This document shows, piece by piece, positions 47,964-57,734 of a DNA stretch of 64,000 nucleotides. The stretch's first letter is position 1. The number at the start of each line of letters is the position of its first letter. The translations under genes were made by a program, and so were the position numbers. The stretch is from Chryseobacterium sp. 3008163 (GTDB lineage Bacteria; Bacteroidota; Bacteroidia; Flavobacteriales; Weeksellaceae), in NCBI RefSeq assembly GCF_003669035.1, contig NZ_CP033070.1, positions 3,720,001 to 3,784,000 on the forward strand, in the 5' to 3' direction. The notes under the pieces are model-generated. The model saw only the letters and a list, made by a program, of their open reading frames with translations, ran no database searches and was not told where the DNA came from.

Positions 47964-48269
47964 ATGAAAAATATATTGTCAATTATTCAAGATGAGAAGG
48001 TCAGTATTAAACTTGAAGTTTCGGGTGAAGATTTACTGAATTTCTCTAATGAACTAATTAATCGTGCTAAGAATGAGCTATCGCTCGAGATAGCAGAAGC
48101 TAGAAAAGAAAGATATCTTACCAGAGAAGAAACGAAACAAATTTGTGGCGTCTGTGATGCAACACTTTGGCACTGGAACAAAAAAAATTATCTGAATACT
48201 GTCAAAATTGGAAACAAAGTTCGATACCGAATGTCAGATATTCAAAAAATATTAGAGGGAAAAAAATAA
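47964..48269 (+). CDS. Excisionase-like helix-turn-helix protein
   Basis: A 101-residue protein: a short N-terminal helix, then the MerR/excisionase-like DNA-binding module YLTREETKQICGVCDATLWHWNKK..L...KIGNKVRYRMSDIQKIL. Such proteins, encoded next to rep in NBU-like elements, bend DNA for excision. The start follows the sequence GGTGGGGAATAAAAA. It precedes rep by 34 bp. Confidence 0.8.
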   Translation: MKNILSIIQDEKVSIKLEVSGEDLLNFSNELINRAKNELSLEIAEARKERYLTREETKQICGVCDATLWHWNKKNYLNTVKIGNKVRYRMSDIQKILEGKK

Positions 48270-48303
48270 GGAGTTATCTATAAAATAAAGCAATTACATA
48301 CAG

Positions 48304-49293
48304 ATGGAAAGTAAAATTTTCACTCCAAAAACTCGAAAGAAAGTGCTTATTTCTAATGATTTTCGGGAGGTTTTAATTTCTCAGGAGACAACCATTATTG
48401 AACAGAGAATTTTGGTGGTCATCTTATCTGCGATAAAAGAAGAACAGTCTTTATTTATATCAGTGAAATCGCCAATTAAGAAGACAGAAGAGAATCAGCT
48501 TTCATTTGATGATTACTACGAAGGATGGGCAAATCAAGGAACGGTAGATTTTTTATTACCACTCAACGATTTAAATCCGGATCGAAGAATGAAAAATGAG
48601 TATATCCAATCCGCATTGATCAATATGGCCAATATCAACTGGCTGAGATTAAAAGATGAAACTATCAACGGTTACAAGGCTGTCCCTTTTATAATTGAGC
48701 CGGGATGGAACAAGAAAAATATATTTTTCAAAATGGATAAGGCTGTAATAAGACATCTTGTCAATATGAGTTCCTATTTTTCAATCAAAAAAGATCTCCC
48801 TTACCAAACTTCAACCTCGAATACACTTAGGTTTTTATTATGGTTGTTGAAATACAAACAACAGGGAGGAATCATAAAATCGTATTCGCAGATACTTAAA
48901 GAGTTATTCATTCCTAAAGAATACTATGAAGGGCATTACCGCTTTGAGAGAGATTTTTTGAATAATGTAAAGGCAGATCTGGATAGTTATAATGAGCTAA
49001 GTTTTAATTATGCCTATAACAAAGGCAATTATAATTTTTTGATATACTACACAAAGAACTCCGTCGGTTCCGGAGAAATGTTTTCATCATTAAACAATCT
49101 TCAGACGGATCGGGCATTGAAATACTTAAAAAAGACACGGAAGCTTGACGAAAGAAGTTTATCCGTCCTACGAAAGCTTTTTGAAGTAAGAGGTTACAAA
49201 GAGCTATCGATTCGATTGAAACGAAAAATTGATCCGAATTTGACAGGAATTGATTACGTAAAAGCAGTGTTTCAATTACTGGAAAATGAGTAG
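48304..49293 (+). CDS. Rep_3/RepB-type replication initiator
   Basis: A 329-residue initiator of the iteron-binding family. The N-terminal winged helix (ISQETTIIEQRILVVILSAI, then the EYIQSALINMANINWLRLK region) and the second winged helix (YQTSTSNTLRFLLWLLKYKQQGG, SYSQILKELFIPKEYY, then FERDFLNNVKADLDSY) are visible. The stop codon overlaps the first unit of a six-unit iteron array. The element can therefore probably replicate after excision. Confidence 0.9.
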   Translation: MESKIFTPKTRKKVLISNDFREVLISQETTIIEQRILVVILSAIKEEQSLFISVKSPIKKTEENQLSFDDYYEGWANQGTVDFLLPLNDLNPDRRMKNEYIQSALINMANINWLRLKDETINGYKAVPFIIEPGWNKKNIFFKMDKAVIRHLVNMSSYFSIKKDLPYQTSTSNTLRFLLWLLKYKQQGGIIKSYSQILKELFIPKEYYEGHYRFERDFLNNVKADLDSYNELSFNYAYNKGNYNFLIYYTKNSVGSGEMFSSLNNLQTDRALKYLKKTRKLDERSLSVLRKLFEVRGYKELSIRLKRKIDPNLTGIDYVKAVFQLLENE

Positions 49294-49418
49294 GATATTA
49301 TCTCCGTACTTCTGGATATTACCTCCGTTTTTTTAGATATTATCTCCGATATTCTGGATATTATTTCCGAAAAAACAGATATTATCTCCGTATTTCTGGA
49401 TTTTATCTCCGAATAATA
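49293..49418 (+). repeat. Iteron array (six 21-bp units), probable replication origin
   Basis: Six units begin at 49293, 49314, 49335, 49356, 49377 and 49398, exactly 21 bp apart. Each has a conserved 14-mer close to GGATATTATCTCCG and a variable 7-nt spacer. Period 21 is two helical turns, as expected for Rep binding. A seventh copy is at 49616-49629. The AT-rich stretch 49440-49610 between them is a candidate unwinding region. Directly behind rep, this is the likely oriV. Confidence 0.85.
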
Positions 49419-49678
49419 ACGGCTCACCCCTTTTTAAGCTGTTCATTTTCAAAATCTTATAAGTCTTTTGAAAATCTGCTTAATTATATTAATACCTATT
49501 AAGTATTATAATCTTAATAATTAAAATAATAATTGTGGATAAAATATCAAGAATTATTTATTTGCAATGGATTGAAAATCAATTGTTTTAAAAATAGAAA
49601 AGTTGTTGACAATTTGGATATTATCTCCGTCAATATTTTTGATGGTGAAAGAAAAAAAATAGCAAAAAAAAATAGAAA

Positions 49679-50557
49679 ATGAACTGCAAACAATTCAACA
49701 TTATATCGTTGGAAGAAGTCCTCCTTTCTCTCGGACACCTTCCCACGAAACAAAATGAAAGAGAAGCTTGGTATCTCAACCCCTTTACCAGCGAATCCCA
49801 AGCCTCTTTTAAAATCAATAAAAGTATAAACAAGTGGTACTTATTTTCACAAGGAATCGGTGGAAATAATACTGACTTTATGAAGAAGTATCTGAATACT
49901 TCAGTAAATGGAGTTTTAAGTTGGGCAGAAAATCAGAAGTTTTCTTCTTTTCTAAATCAAAATATTCCTGATCAGAAGTTCGAAAACCCGAGTAAAAATT
50001 ATGAGATACTTGATGTGAATGAAATGCAGCATCCTGCACTTCTGGAATATTTAAGAGAAAGAAATGTCGGAAATCAAACTCAGTTCTTACAAGAAATTCA
50101 TTACCGAATGAACGATAAAAACTATTTCGGAATTGGTTTCAAAAACGATTCTGAGGGTTACGAAATTCGCAATAAATATTCAAAAATTTGTTTAGGCAAA
50201 AAAGATGTTTCTACTATAAAAAATGGATCAGAATCGCTTCGGGTTTTCGAAGGTTTTTTCGATTTTCTTTCATTTAAAAATGTAGAGAATCTTTTAGAAA
50301 AAGAGCCTTCTGATTATCTCGTTTTGAATTCCGTTTCGATGATTTCAAACATTAAAAAAACACTCGATAACTATGCAAATATTGAGCTTTATTTTGACAA
50401 TGACGAAGCCGGAAATCGTGCAGTTGAAATCATAAGTAATCAAAATCAAGACGTGAAAGATTGTCGGATTTTATATTCACATTTTAAAGACTTAAATGAT
50501 TGGATGATTCACAAAAATCCATCACCTGAAAGACAAGTGAAACAAAAGCGAAGGTGA
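49679..50557 (+). CDS. Toprim-domain primase-like protein of the element
   Basis: A 292-residue protein. The N-terminal region resembles the zinc-binding/primase start without a clear CHC2 set (LPTKQNEREAWYLNPFTSE.QASF). A Toprim domain covers about 180-275, with the catalytic Glu in RVFEGFFDFLS and the acidic pair in LYFDNDEAGNRAV. It resembles the PrmN1-type primases of NBU-like mobilizable transposons, which prime the transferred or replicating strand. Confidence 0.85.
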   Translation: MNCKQFNIISLEEVLLSLGHLPTKQNEREAWYLNPFTSESQASFKINKSINKWYLFSQGIGGNNTDFMKKYLNTSVNGVLSWAENQKFSSFLNQNIPDQKFENPSKNYEILDVNEMQHPALLEYLRERNVGNQTQFLQEIHYRMNDKNYFGIGFKNDSEGYEIRNKYSKICLGKKDVSTIKNGSESLRVFEGFFDFLSFKNVENLLEKEPSDYLVLNSVSMISNIKKTLDNYANIELYFDNDEAGNRAVEIISNQNQDVKDCRILYSHFKDLNDWMIHKNPSPERQVKQKRR

Positions 50558-50605
50558 GTAAAATAAATACAGGTAAAATATGGTGGTATGTTAGTGCAAA
50601 AAGTA

Positions 50606-50648
50606 CCCAAAGTTTACAATAAGCGTATCCGCTGATTGCAAAATTGGG
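50606..50648. other. Candidate oriT stem-loops
   Basis: In the 148-bp gap before the mobilization genes, an inner stem AGCG-TATC-CGCT (50622-50633) is nested in CCCAA/TTGGG (50606-50610 and 50644-50648). Nested inverted repeats immediately upstream of mob genes are where oriT usually lies. No nick consensus is recognised, so this is tentative. Confidence 0.35.
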
Positions 50649-50705
50649 ATTTTTGATTTCTTCCTATCGTCAGAAATGTTTTGAAACACACTAAAATTTA
50701 ACACA

Positions 50706-51155
50706 ATGGAAAAAAACTTTTTACAAGAATTTATACACCAAGTTGCCAAAGAAAATGAAGCAACGATTGCTCAGGAAAAGAGAAGAAAACATTTCCAGGA
50801 ACTTGGTCGGAAAGGCGGTTTGAAGACCAAAGAAAATAAAAAATTGGATAAAGTGATTTCAATCAGAATGACCAATTCCGAATATTATGTTTTAGTTCAA
50901 AAACAAGAAAAATATCCGCTAAAATTGTCTGCTTATATCCGGAATGTTTTGTTCGAAAAAGAACTAAAAATCAATGAATTTCAAACCGATGAGATCTTAC
51001 TCCAATATGGAACTCATTTCAAAAAAATCACCAATCTTTTACGAAATCGGGAATGGAATGTTTTTGAAAATAAGAAAGAAATTTTATTGAGAATTGAAAA
51101 TCTGATCGAATTGATTCATCAGTATTTATATTCAAAAATTAAGAAAAATGAATAA
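50706..51155 (+). CDS. MobC-like mobilization accessory protein
   Basis: A 149-residue basic protein. The RKGGLKTKENKKLDKVISIRMTNSEYYVL segment is the ribbon-helix-helix region of plasmid mobilization relaxosome proteins. The C-terminal half is helical (LLQYGTHFKKITNLLRNREWN). It would bind oriT and load the relaxase. It overlaps the relaxase gene by 8 bp, a typical coupled arrangement. Confidence 0.85.
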   Translation: MEKNFLQEFIHQVAKENEATIAQEKRRKHFQELGRKGGLKTKENKKLDKVISIRMTNSEYYVLVQKQEKYPLKLSAYIRNVLFEKELKINEFQTDEILLQYGTHFKKITNLLRNREWNVFENKKEILLRIENLIELIHQYLYSKIKKNE

Positions 51156-52296
51156 TTCCGCAACCACAAGATCCATTACAAAAATCGCTTTGGAATATAA
51201 TGCGAACGACAAAGGAACAGCGGAGATGGTGGCTTCGAATTATCTTTTGAGTGATACTGCGGAAGGTCAGTTTTACGAAATGAAAACTGTAGCTGAACGA
51301 AACCAAAAAGTAAAGAAGTGGGCATTGACAGGTTATATTTCTCAACCGGACGAAATTGGCAGAAAATTGAAGGATGAAGAATTAAAACAAATTGCGATGG
51401 AAGCTCTTGTAAACGTAGGTGTGACGGATAAAAATCAATACCGATTGGATATTCATAATAGTACAAAACATAAGCATATCCATTTTGTTGTCAACAGGAT
51501 TGATATTTCGGGAAAGTGCACAGTGAAAGCACACGATATCGGAAGACGATTTGGTGAAGCTGTCAGAGAAGTTTGTAAAGAAAAAGGATTATTGACCGAT
51601 GTTGAAATTGGAATTCAGAAAAAAGCGGTGATGCTGCAAGGCTTGACCGAAGCTATCAGGTCAGAAGATAATTTTGATGATCTGATCTTAGCAATGAAGA
51701 AAAAAGGTTTTGAAATTCAATTGTCTTCAAATGTTAAAGACGGGATTTCGGGAATGCGGATTGTGATGGAAAAAGACAAAAATTTTCAAACTGAAAGAAT
51801 TTATAAAGCTGGTTACAAATTATCTGAAATCTCAAATCAACTAAAAATTTCTGAAATAAAATCTCTGTTTGAAGTTAAAAAAGCGATTAAGGGAGTACAA
51901 AGAAATGCTGACAATTTAAAGGAATTTCGGGAAAATCTACGACAAAAAGGATTTTCTGTAAAGATCCAATATAACGGAGAATTTAAAGCCAATCAAAAAA
52001 ATAAAATTAAAGATATATGGATCAATAAAGTTGAAAGTAATCAACAGAAAAACGGATTCTTTTTCCGGAAAAATTTCGGGTTCTCTCTTTCTGCAATAGA
52101 TTCTGATCTTGGTGATCTGGTAAAATCATTAAATCAAAGTAGTATAAAAAATGATGTAAGTGATTATTTGAAATCAGAAACAAATGAAAGCTTAATAGAA
52201 ATTGCAGGCGGATTATTGGGTAACGTACTTAACCCAACTTATGTTTCCCACGACGAGGATGAACTTTGGAAAAAGAAGCGAAAATTAAGACGATAA
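51148..52296 (+). CDS. Relaxase/mobilization nuclease
   Basis: A 382-residue HUH relaxase of the MobP type common in Bacteroidota. The metal-binding motif KHKHIHFVVNRID is at about 107-119. N-terminal candidate tyrosines are in IALEYNAND and AEGQFYEM. KAHDIGRRFGEAVREVCKEKGL follows. It nicks oriT and pilots the strand through a helper conjugation system; no type IV secretion genes are in view, so the element is mobilizable rather than self-transmissible. Confidence 0.9.
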   Translation: MNNSATTRSITKIALEYNANDKGTAEMVASNYLLSDTAEGQFYEMKTVAERNQKVKKWALTGYISQPDEIGRKLKDEELKQIAMEALVNVGVTDKNQYRLDIHNSTKHKHIHFVVNRIDISGKCTVKAHDIGRRFGEAVREVCKEKGLLTDVEIGIQKKAVMLQGLTEAIRSEDNFDDLILAMKKKGFEIQLSSNVKDGISGMRIVMEKDKNFQTERIYKAGYKLSEISNQLKISEIKSLFEVKKAIKGVQRNADNLKEFRENLRQKGFSVKIQYNGEFKANQKNKIKDIWINKVESNQQKNGFFFRKNFGFSLSAIDSDLGDLVKSLNQSSIKNDVSDYLKSETNESLIEIAGGLLGNVLNPTYVSHDEDELWKKKRKLRR

Positions 52297-52318
52297 TTAA
52301 AATTAAAGAAAAATAAAT

Positions 52319-52930
52319 ATGGAAAATGAAAATAAAGAATCTAAAAGTAACGGAATGGAGCTTTTAGAAAATGTGATCAAATCAAATACGGAAAATACTG
52401 AACAAAATATCAAACTTCAGTCTGCTATCGAAGACCATACGATTCTGCTGAACGATGTACAAATGAGTTTGCAAGATATGCATTCGATCTATGATGATGC
52501 AGTTAGTTTTTCAAAATTAGAGGAAGCCAAGAGAACTGAATTCCTCGCCAGTATTCCTACTCAGATAGAGACAGTTCTTTCAAAAGAAACTAAAGATGAT
52601 TTGGAAAGTTTTGGAAAGGATATAAGATGGAGGAAGAAATTTATTTGGAGCGGAATTGGAGTCTTTGTTATTGCGGTTTTAGTACTGATCGTCTCCATCA
52701 ATTTCGCAACCAATTGGTACAAAGAAAGCATCAAAGCCAAAAGTGAACTACGTCAAGATATTTTAAATGAAATTGCTGATGAAGGGAGAAAAATTTACGA
52801 TGAAAATGAGATTAAAATTTTGAGAGAAAATACAAAAGTGATGCAATTGTGGATTAAGAATAATCCTAAAAAAGCGGAAGATTTTCAGAGGTTTAAAGAT
52901 GGATTTGATGCTAATAAAAATAAAAACTAA
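52319..52930 (+). CDS. Mobilization-associated membrane protein with coiled coil
   Basis: A 203-residue protein. Residues 15-65 are coiled-coil. One transmembrane helix lies at about 115-138 (FIWSGIGVFVIAVLVLIVSI), followed by a charged helical tail. Such genes regularly follow the relaxase in NBU-like elements, possibly anchoring the relaxosome to the membrane (inference). 22 bp after the relaxase stop. Confidence 0.7.
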   Translation: MENENKESKSNGMELLENVIKSNTENTEQNIKLQSAIEDHTILLNDVQMSLQDMHSIYDDAVSFSKLEEAKRTEFLASIPTQIETVLSKETKDDLESFGKDIRWRKKFIWSGIGVFVIAVLVLIVSINFATNWYKESIKAKSELRQDILNEIADEGRKIYDENEIKILRENTKVMQLWIKNNPKKAEDFQRFKDGFDANKNKN

Positions 52931-53034
52931 ATACAATTTTCCAAAAGTAAATGAAAGTTAATCGATAGTAACATCATAATTATTTATTTCAGGTTTCTTT
53001 TGGTATATTTAGAATCTGAAAACTATGAAACCTA

Positions 53035-56000
53035 ATGAAATTCAACGAAGATTCACGAGTGAAAATACCAGCATTGCTGCATTTAATGCGATTAGGTTAT
53101 CAATATATTCCACTAAATCAACAAAACAGAATTGAGGAAAATAATATATTCTCTGCTATTTTTATTTCTCAAATTTCAAAAATAAATAGGATAACAGAAG
53201 AGGAAGCAGGACGTGTATTAGACGATATTAATCTTGAATTGGATTATGAAGATCTTGGGAAAAAGTTTTATGAACGCTTAGTGGCTACTTCAGGAGTTAA
53301 ATTAATTGATTTTGAGCATTTTAATAACAATAGTTTTCACATTACCACAGAATTAACTTGTAAAGCAGGGGATGAAGAATTTCGCCCAGATATTACAGTT
53401 ATAATTAATGGTTTGCCACTGGCTTTTATTGAAGTAAAAAAACCTCATAACAAAGAGGGTGTAATTAATGAACGTAATAGAATCAATACTCGTTTTAAAA
53501 ATAAACAATTTCGCCGTTTTGTAAACATTTCTCAATTGTTAGTTTTTTCCAATAATATGGAATACGAAGACGGAATTGTAGAGCCAATTTTTGGTGCATT
53601 TTACGCAACGCCATCTTATGAACAAGTCAATTTTAATTATTTCCGAGAGGATTTAGACTACCCAGTAAAACAAACCTTAGGAGGTGTTGAAGAAAAAAAT
53701 GAAAATGATTTACTCAAAGACAACAACTTGGTTGTCATTAAAAACAGTCCGGAATACATTACCAACAAACAGGAGAACACACCTACCAATCGAATTTTAA
53801 GTTCAGTTTTTACCAAAGAACGTTTGCAGTTTATTTTGCGATATGCTATTGCTTATATAGAAGAAGAAAATTCAGGTAAAATTACGTACCAGAAACACAT
53901 TATGCGTTATCCGCAAATATTTGCAACGCAGGCAATTGCTACAAAATTGGATGCTGGACAAAACAAAGGTATCATTTGGCACACGCAAGGTTCAGGAAAA
54001 ACGGCTTTAGCTTACTTTAACGTTAAGCATCTCACTGATCATTATGCTGCAAAGGGAATTGTACCTAAGTTTTATTTTATCGTTGATCGTTTAGATTTAT
54101 TAATACAAGCTTCCAGTGAATTTAATAATCGTGGGTTAAAAGTTAATTCTGTAAATTCTAAACAAGATTTCATCAAAGACTTACAGGTTATTGGAGCTTT
54201 GCATAATGACAGTGGAATTCCAGAAATTACTGTTGTCAATATTCAGAAATTTTCGGAAGATGCAACGGCTTTATTGAATGTCAATTATGATATCAAGATT
54301 CAGCGTGTTTATTTTTTAGATGAAGCGCACCGAAGCTATAATCCAAAAGGTAATTATTTAGCAAATCTTATTAATTCAGATCGGAATGCGGTTATTATTG
54401 CCTTGACCGGAACTCCATTATTAAAAGAAGTTGCGAAAGATTATGACTCTAAAATGCTTTTTGGTAATTATTTTCATAAATATTACTACAATATGTCCAT
54501 TGCAGACGGATATACATTACGTTTAATTCGTGAACAGATTGAAGGAAACTTTAAGATGGAAATGAAAGAGGTGATGGATCAAATTAAAGTATTGCAAGGT
54601 GATATAACTACCCGAAATATTTATGCGCATCCTAAGTTTGCAGAACCTTTGTTAGATTATATTACAAAGGATTTAATCAAATTTAGAAGGGATTTAGATG
54701 ACAACTCTTTAGGTGGATTAGTAGTTTGCGATTCAGCAGATCAAGCCAAAGAATTGTTTCGTTTGTTTCAAGAGAAGTATGGAGAACAAGAAACAGATGC
54801 AAGTCTATTAATGGTTGCAGAACCAAAAGCAAAATACGGGCGAAATGAAGATGTTAAATTAACTTCTGCTCTGATTCTTCACGATGAAAATGATAAGTCT
54901 GTTCGGAAAGAATTAATCAGTGCTTACAAAAAAGCTAAAGTTGATATTCTCTTTGTTTACAATATGTTGCTGACAGGTTTTGATGCAAAACGTTTGAAAA
55001 AATTATATTTGGCGCGTGTAATTCAAGATCACAACTTATTGCAAACATTGACAAGAGTCAATCGTCCTTACAAAAAATATCAGTATGGTTATGTCGTGGA
55101 CTTTGCAGATATCTCAAAAGCATTCGATCGTACCAATAAATTGTATTTCGATGAATTGCAAGATCAGCTTGGTGATGAAATGGAAATGTATTCTCACTTA
55201 TTCAAGACAGAAGAAGAAATCCAGCAAGATATTAAAGAAATTAAGGAAACATTGTTTCATTATGATACTCAAAATAGGGAAATTTTCTCCCAACAAATTG
55301 CCCAAATCACAGATAAAAGTAGGCTTACTCAATTAATAAAAGCTTTAAGAACTGCAAAAGAATTAAAAAATATCATTGCTGTTAACGGCTATGAAGCTTT
55401 GGACGGAATTGCAGATTTTGAAATTTGGAATAGATTATTAATAGAAGCTCAAGGCAGATTGGATAATCTAAATTTTGTAGAAAGTATTGGCAATGATGAT
55501 GCTTCTAAAAATTTGTTGAATACAGCACTTGAAGATATTATTTTTCAATTTATAAAAGTAGATGAGAGTGAATTGGTTTTAGCAGATGAGTTTAAAAATA
55601 TCCTGCGCAAAGCCAGAGAATCACTTCAAAATAATTTCGATCAATTTGATCCTCAATTTGTAAGTTTACGTCAAGAACTAGAAAGGATTTTTAAGAAGAA
55701 AAACCTGAGTGAAATCAATCAAACTGATATGATTGAAAATATGCATCTTTTACAAAAACTTTACGATCAGGCCAAAGAGCTTAATCGTAAAAATGCTTTA
55801 CTGAAAGCCAAATACGAAAACGACGAAAAATACTCTCGAATTCATAAAAGATTAAGCGAAAAGGGAGATCTTAACGCCAAAGAAATGCAATTGCATAAAG
55901 CACTGATGCAAGTAAAACAACAGGTCGATGACAAATTAGAAGGACAAGAAGATTTAATTAAAAACGAAGCTTTCTTCAAACGTTATCTTTTGCAATTGGT

Positions 56001-56109
56001 TGTACAGGAATTTAAGAAGAAGGAACAAATTGAAATGGATCAGGCAATGAAAAATAATATTAGTAATTTAATAGCAAATGAATATTTGCAACAATTTCAA
56101 TACAGATAA
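53035..56109 (+). CDS. hsdR: Type I restriction endonuclease subunit R
   Basis: A 1024-residue motor and nuclease subunit. The N-terminal nuclease domain shows FRPDITVIINGLPLAFIEVKK (PD..ExK). The helicase core has Walker A in THTQGSGKTALAYF-like sequence (WHTQGSGKTALA), DEAH in LDEAHRSYNPKG, LTGTPLL, and a C-terminal helicase half with LLTGFDAKRLKKLYLARV and QTLTRVNRPY. The helical end contacts HsdM. Cargo of the mobilizable element; 5 bp before hsdM. Confidence 0.95.
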   Translation: MKFNEDSRVKIPALLHLMRLGYQYIPLNQQNRIEENNIFSAIFISQISKINRITEEEAGRVLDDINLELDYEDLGKKFYERLVATSGVKLIDFEHFNNNSFHITTELTCKAGDEEFRPDITVIINGLPLAFIEVKKPHNKEGVINERNRINTRFKNKQFRRFVNISQLLVFSNNMEYEDGIVEPIFGAFYATPSYEQVNFNYFREDLDYPVKQTLGGVEEKNENDLLKDNNLVVIKNSPEYITNKQENTPTNRILSSVFTKERLQFILRYAIAYIEEENSGKITYQKHIMRYPQIFATQAIATKLDAGQNKGIIWHTQGSGKTALAYFNVKHLTDHYAAKGIVPKFYFIVDRLDLLIQASSEFNNRGLKVNSVNSKQDFIKDLQVIGALHNDSGIPEITVVNIQKFSEDATALLNVNYDIKIQRVYFLDEAHRSYNPKGNYLANLINSDRNAVIIALTGTPLLKEVAKDYDSKMLFGNYFHKYYYNMSIADGYTLRLIREQIEGNFKMEMKEVMDQIKVLQGDITTRNIYAHPKFAEPLLDYITKDLIKFRRDLDDNSLGGLVVCDSADQAKELFRLFQEKYGEQETDASLLMVAEPKAKYGRNEDVKLTSALILHDENDKSVRKELISAYKKAKVDILFVYNMLLTGFDAKRLKKLYLARVIQDHNLLQTLTRVNRPYKKYQYGYVVDFADISKAFDRTNKLYFDELQDQLGDEMEMYSHLFKTEEEIQQDIKEIKETLFHYDTQNREIFSQQIAQITDKSRLTQLIKALRTAKELKNIIAVNGYEALDGIADFEIWNRLLIEAQGRLDNLNFVESIGNDDASKNLLNTALEDIIFQFIKVDESELVLADEFKNILRKARESLQNNFDQFDPQFVSLRQELERIFKKKNLSEINQTDMIENMHLLQKLYDQAKELNRKNALLKAKYENDEKYSRIHKRLSEKGDLNAKEMQLHKALMQVKQQVDDKLEGQEDLIKNEAFFKRYLLQLVVQEFKKKEQIEMDQAMKNNISNLIANEYLQQFQYR

Positions 56110-56114
56110 TAAAA

Positions 56115-57734
56115 ATGACGCAGGACATTAATTTTATGACCAAAACCAAATCGTTGATAGACAACCTAAAAAGTGTTTGTGCTAACTATGGCTTAGGAAA
56201 TGATGGAAACGAATTTAAAATTATAACACAAGTATTTCTTTACAAATTCTTAAACGATAAATTTCGATATGCTGTAAAAAAAGAAATGCCAAAGTTAGCA
56301 GAATCCGAGAATTTTTCAATTGCCTTAAAATCGCTTTCTGAAGATGATTACTCAGATTTAATTGATGCACTAGATCCAAACATTCCAAGATTACAACCAG
56401 AGCATTTAATTTCTCATTTGTTTGTAAAACAAAATGATAGTGATTTTGCTAAATTGTTTGATGATACCTTGCGCCAGGTTTCGATTGAAAATGCCGATGT
56501 TTTTTCGGTAAAATCTTTCACCGGTGCAAAAGATACCTTGTTTGATGAACTTACACAGTTTATTTCGGATTCTTCGCAACGAGATGCATTTGCAAAAGCA
56601 TTAATCAATAAATTATTTGAGTTTTCTTTCGAAGAAATGTTTGAACAGAAATACGATTTTTTTGCCACTATTTTTGAATATTTGATTAAAGACTATAACA
56701 CTGATTCTGGAGGAAAATACGCCGAATATTATACGCCTCATTCAGTTGCTCGTATAATGGCGCAAATTTTAGTTCCAGAACCCGTAAAAGGTGTGAAATG
56801 TTACGATCCAAGTGCAGGATCGGGAACTTTATTAATGAGTTTAGCTCACGAGATTGGCGAAGAAAACTGTACTATCTATTCAGAAGATATTTCTCAAAAG
56901 TCGAGCAATATGTTGCGTTTGAATTTGGTTTTGAATAACCTGACGCATTCAATCCCGAATATCATTAAAACGAATACCATTGCGCTTCCTTTCTATATGG
57001 ATACAAAATTTGAATACATTGTTTCAAATCCACCATTTAAATTAGATTTTTCTGATTTCCACGCAGATTTGGATAAAGACGCTTTTAAAAAAAGGTTCTT
57101 TGCAGGAATTCCTAATATTCCGAAAAGCAAAAAAGAATCGATGTCAATTTATTTATTGTTTATCCAACATATTATGCACAGTTTGAGCGATAATGGAAAA
57201 TCAGCAATTGTAGTTCCAACAGGTTTTATCACTGCACAAACCGGTATTGAGAAAAAGATTCGTGAGCGCCTAATTGAAAATGGATGGCTTCGTGGTGTAG
57301 TAAGTATGCCGAGCAATATTTTTGCAAGTACAGGTACTAATGTTTCTGTTTTATTGTTGGATAAAAAAGCAGATAACCAACATATAGTCTTGATGGACGC
57401 CTCTAAATTGGGAGAAACCGTAAAAGAAGGTAAAAACCAACGTACAGTTTTAAAACCAGAAGAAGAAGCGAAAATTATTGATACATTCAATCAGAAAATT
57501 GCAGTTGAAGATCTATCCGTTGTCGTTAGCAAAGAAGATATTGCGGCTAAAAATTATTCGTTTTCAGCTGGACAATATTTTGAAGTAAAAATAGAATATG
57601 TTGACATTACCGCTGAAGAATTTGCAGAAAAAATGAATGATTTTGAAACAAACTTACAATCTCTTTTTGAAGAAGGAACTGCTTTAGATTTGGAGATTCG
57701 GAAGCAATTAAAAGTGTTGAAATATGATGAATAA
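56115..57734 (+). CDS. hsdM: Type I restriction-modification DNA methyltransferase subunit M
   Basis: A 539-residue N6-adenine methyltransferase. N-terminal helical domain; SAM motif CYDPSAGSGTLLMSL; catalytic motif IV NPPF in YIVSNPPFKLD; and the KYAEYYTPHSVARIMAQILV region. It overlaps hsdS by 11 bp. Together with HsdS it methylates the target; with HsdR it restricts unmodified DNA. Confidence 0.95.
   Translation: MTQDINFMTKTKSLIDNLKSVCANYGLGNDGNEFKIITQVFLYKFLNDKFRYAVKKEMPKLAESENFSIALKSLSEDDYSDLIDALDPNIPRLQPEHLISHLFVKQNDSDFAKLFDDTLRQVSIENADVFSVKSFTGAKDTLFDELTQFISDSSQRDAFAKALINKLFEFSFEEMFEQKYDFFATIFEYLIKDYNTDSGGKYAEYYTPHSVARIMAQILVPEPVKGVKCYDPSAGSGTLLMSLAHEIGEENCTIYSEDISQKSSNMLRLNLVLNNLTHSIPNIIKTNTIALPFYMDTKFEYIVSNPPFKLDFSDFHADLDKDAFKKRFFAGIPNIPKSKKESMSIYLLFIQHIMHSLSDNGKSAIVVPTGFITAQTGIEKKIRERLIENGWLRGVVSMPSNIFASTGTNVSVLLLDKKADNQHIVLMDASKLGETVKEGKNQRTVLKPEEEAKIIDTFNQKIAVEDLSVVVSKEDIAAKNYSFSAGQYFEVKIEYVDITAEEFAEKMNDFETNLQSLFEEGTALDLEIRKQLKVLKYDE

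Noticed and set aside
49293..49418. CRISPR array
   Set aside because: The repeats are 14 bp with 7-nt spacers and abut a Rep_3 gene; this is an iteron array. No cas genes are present.
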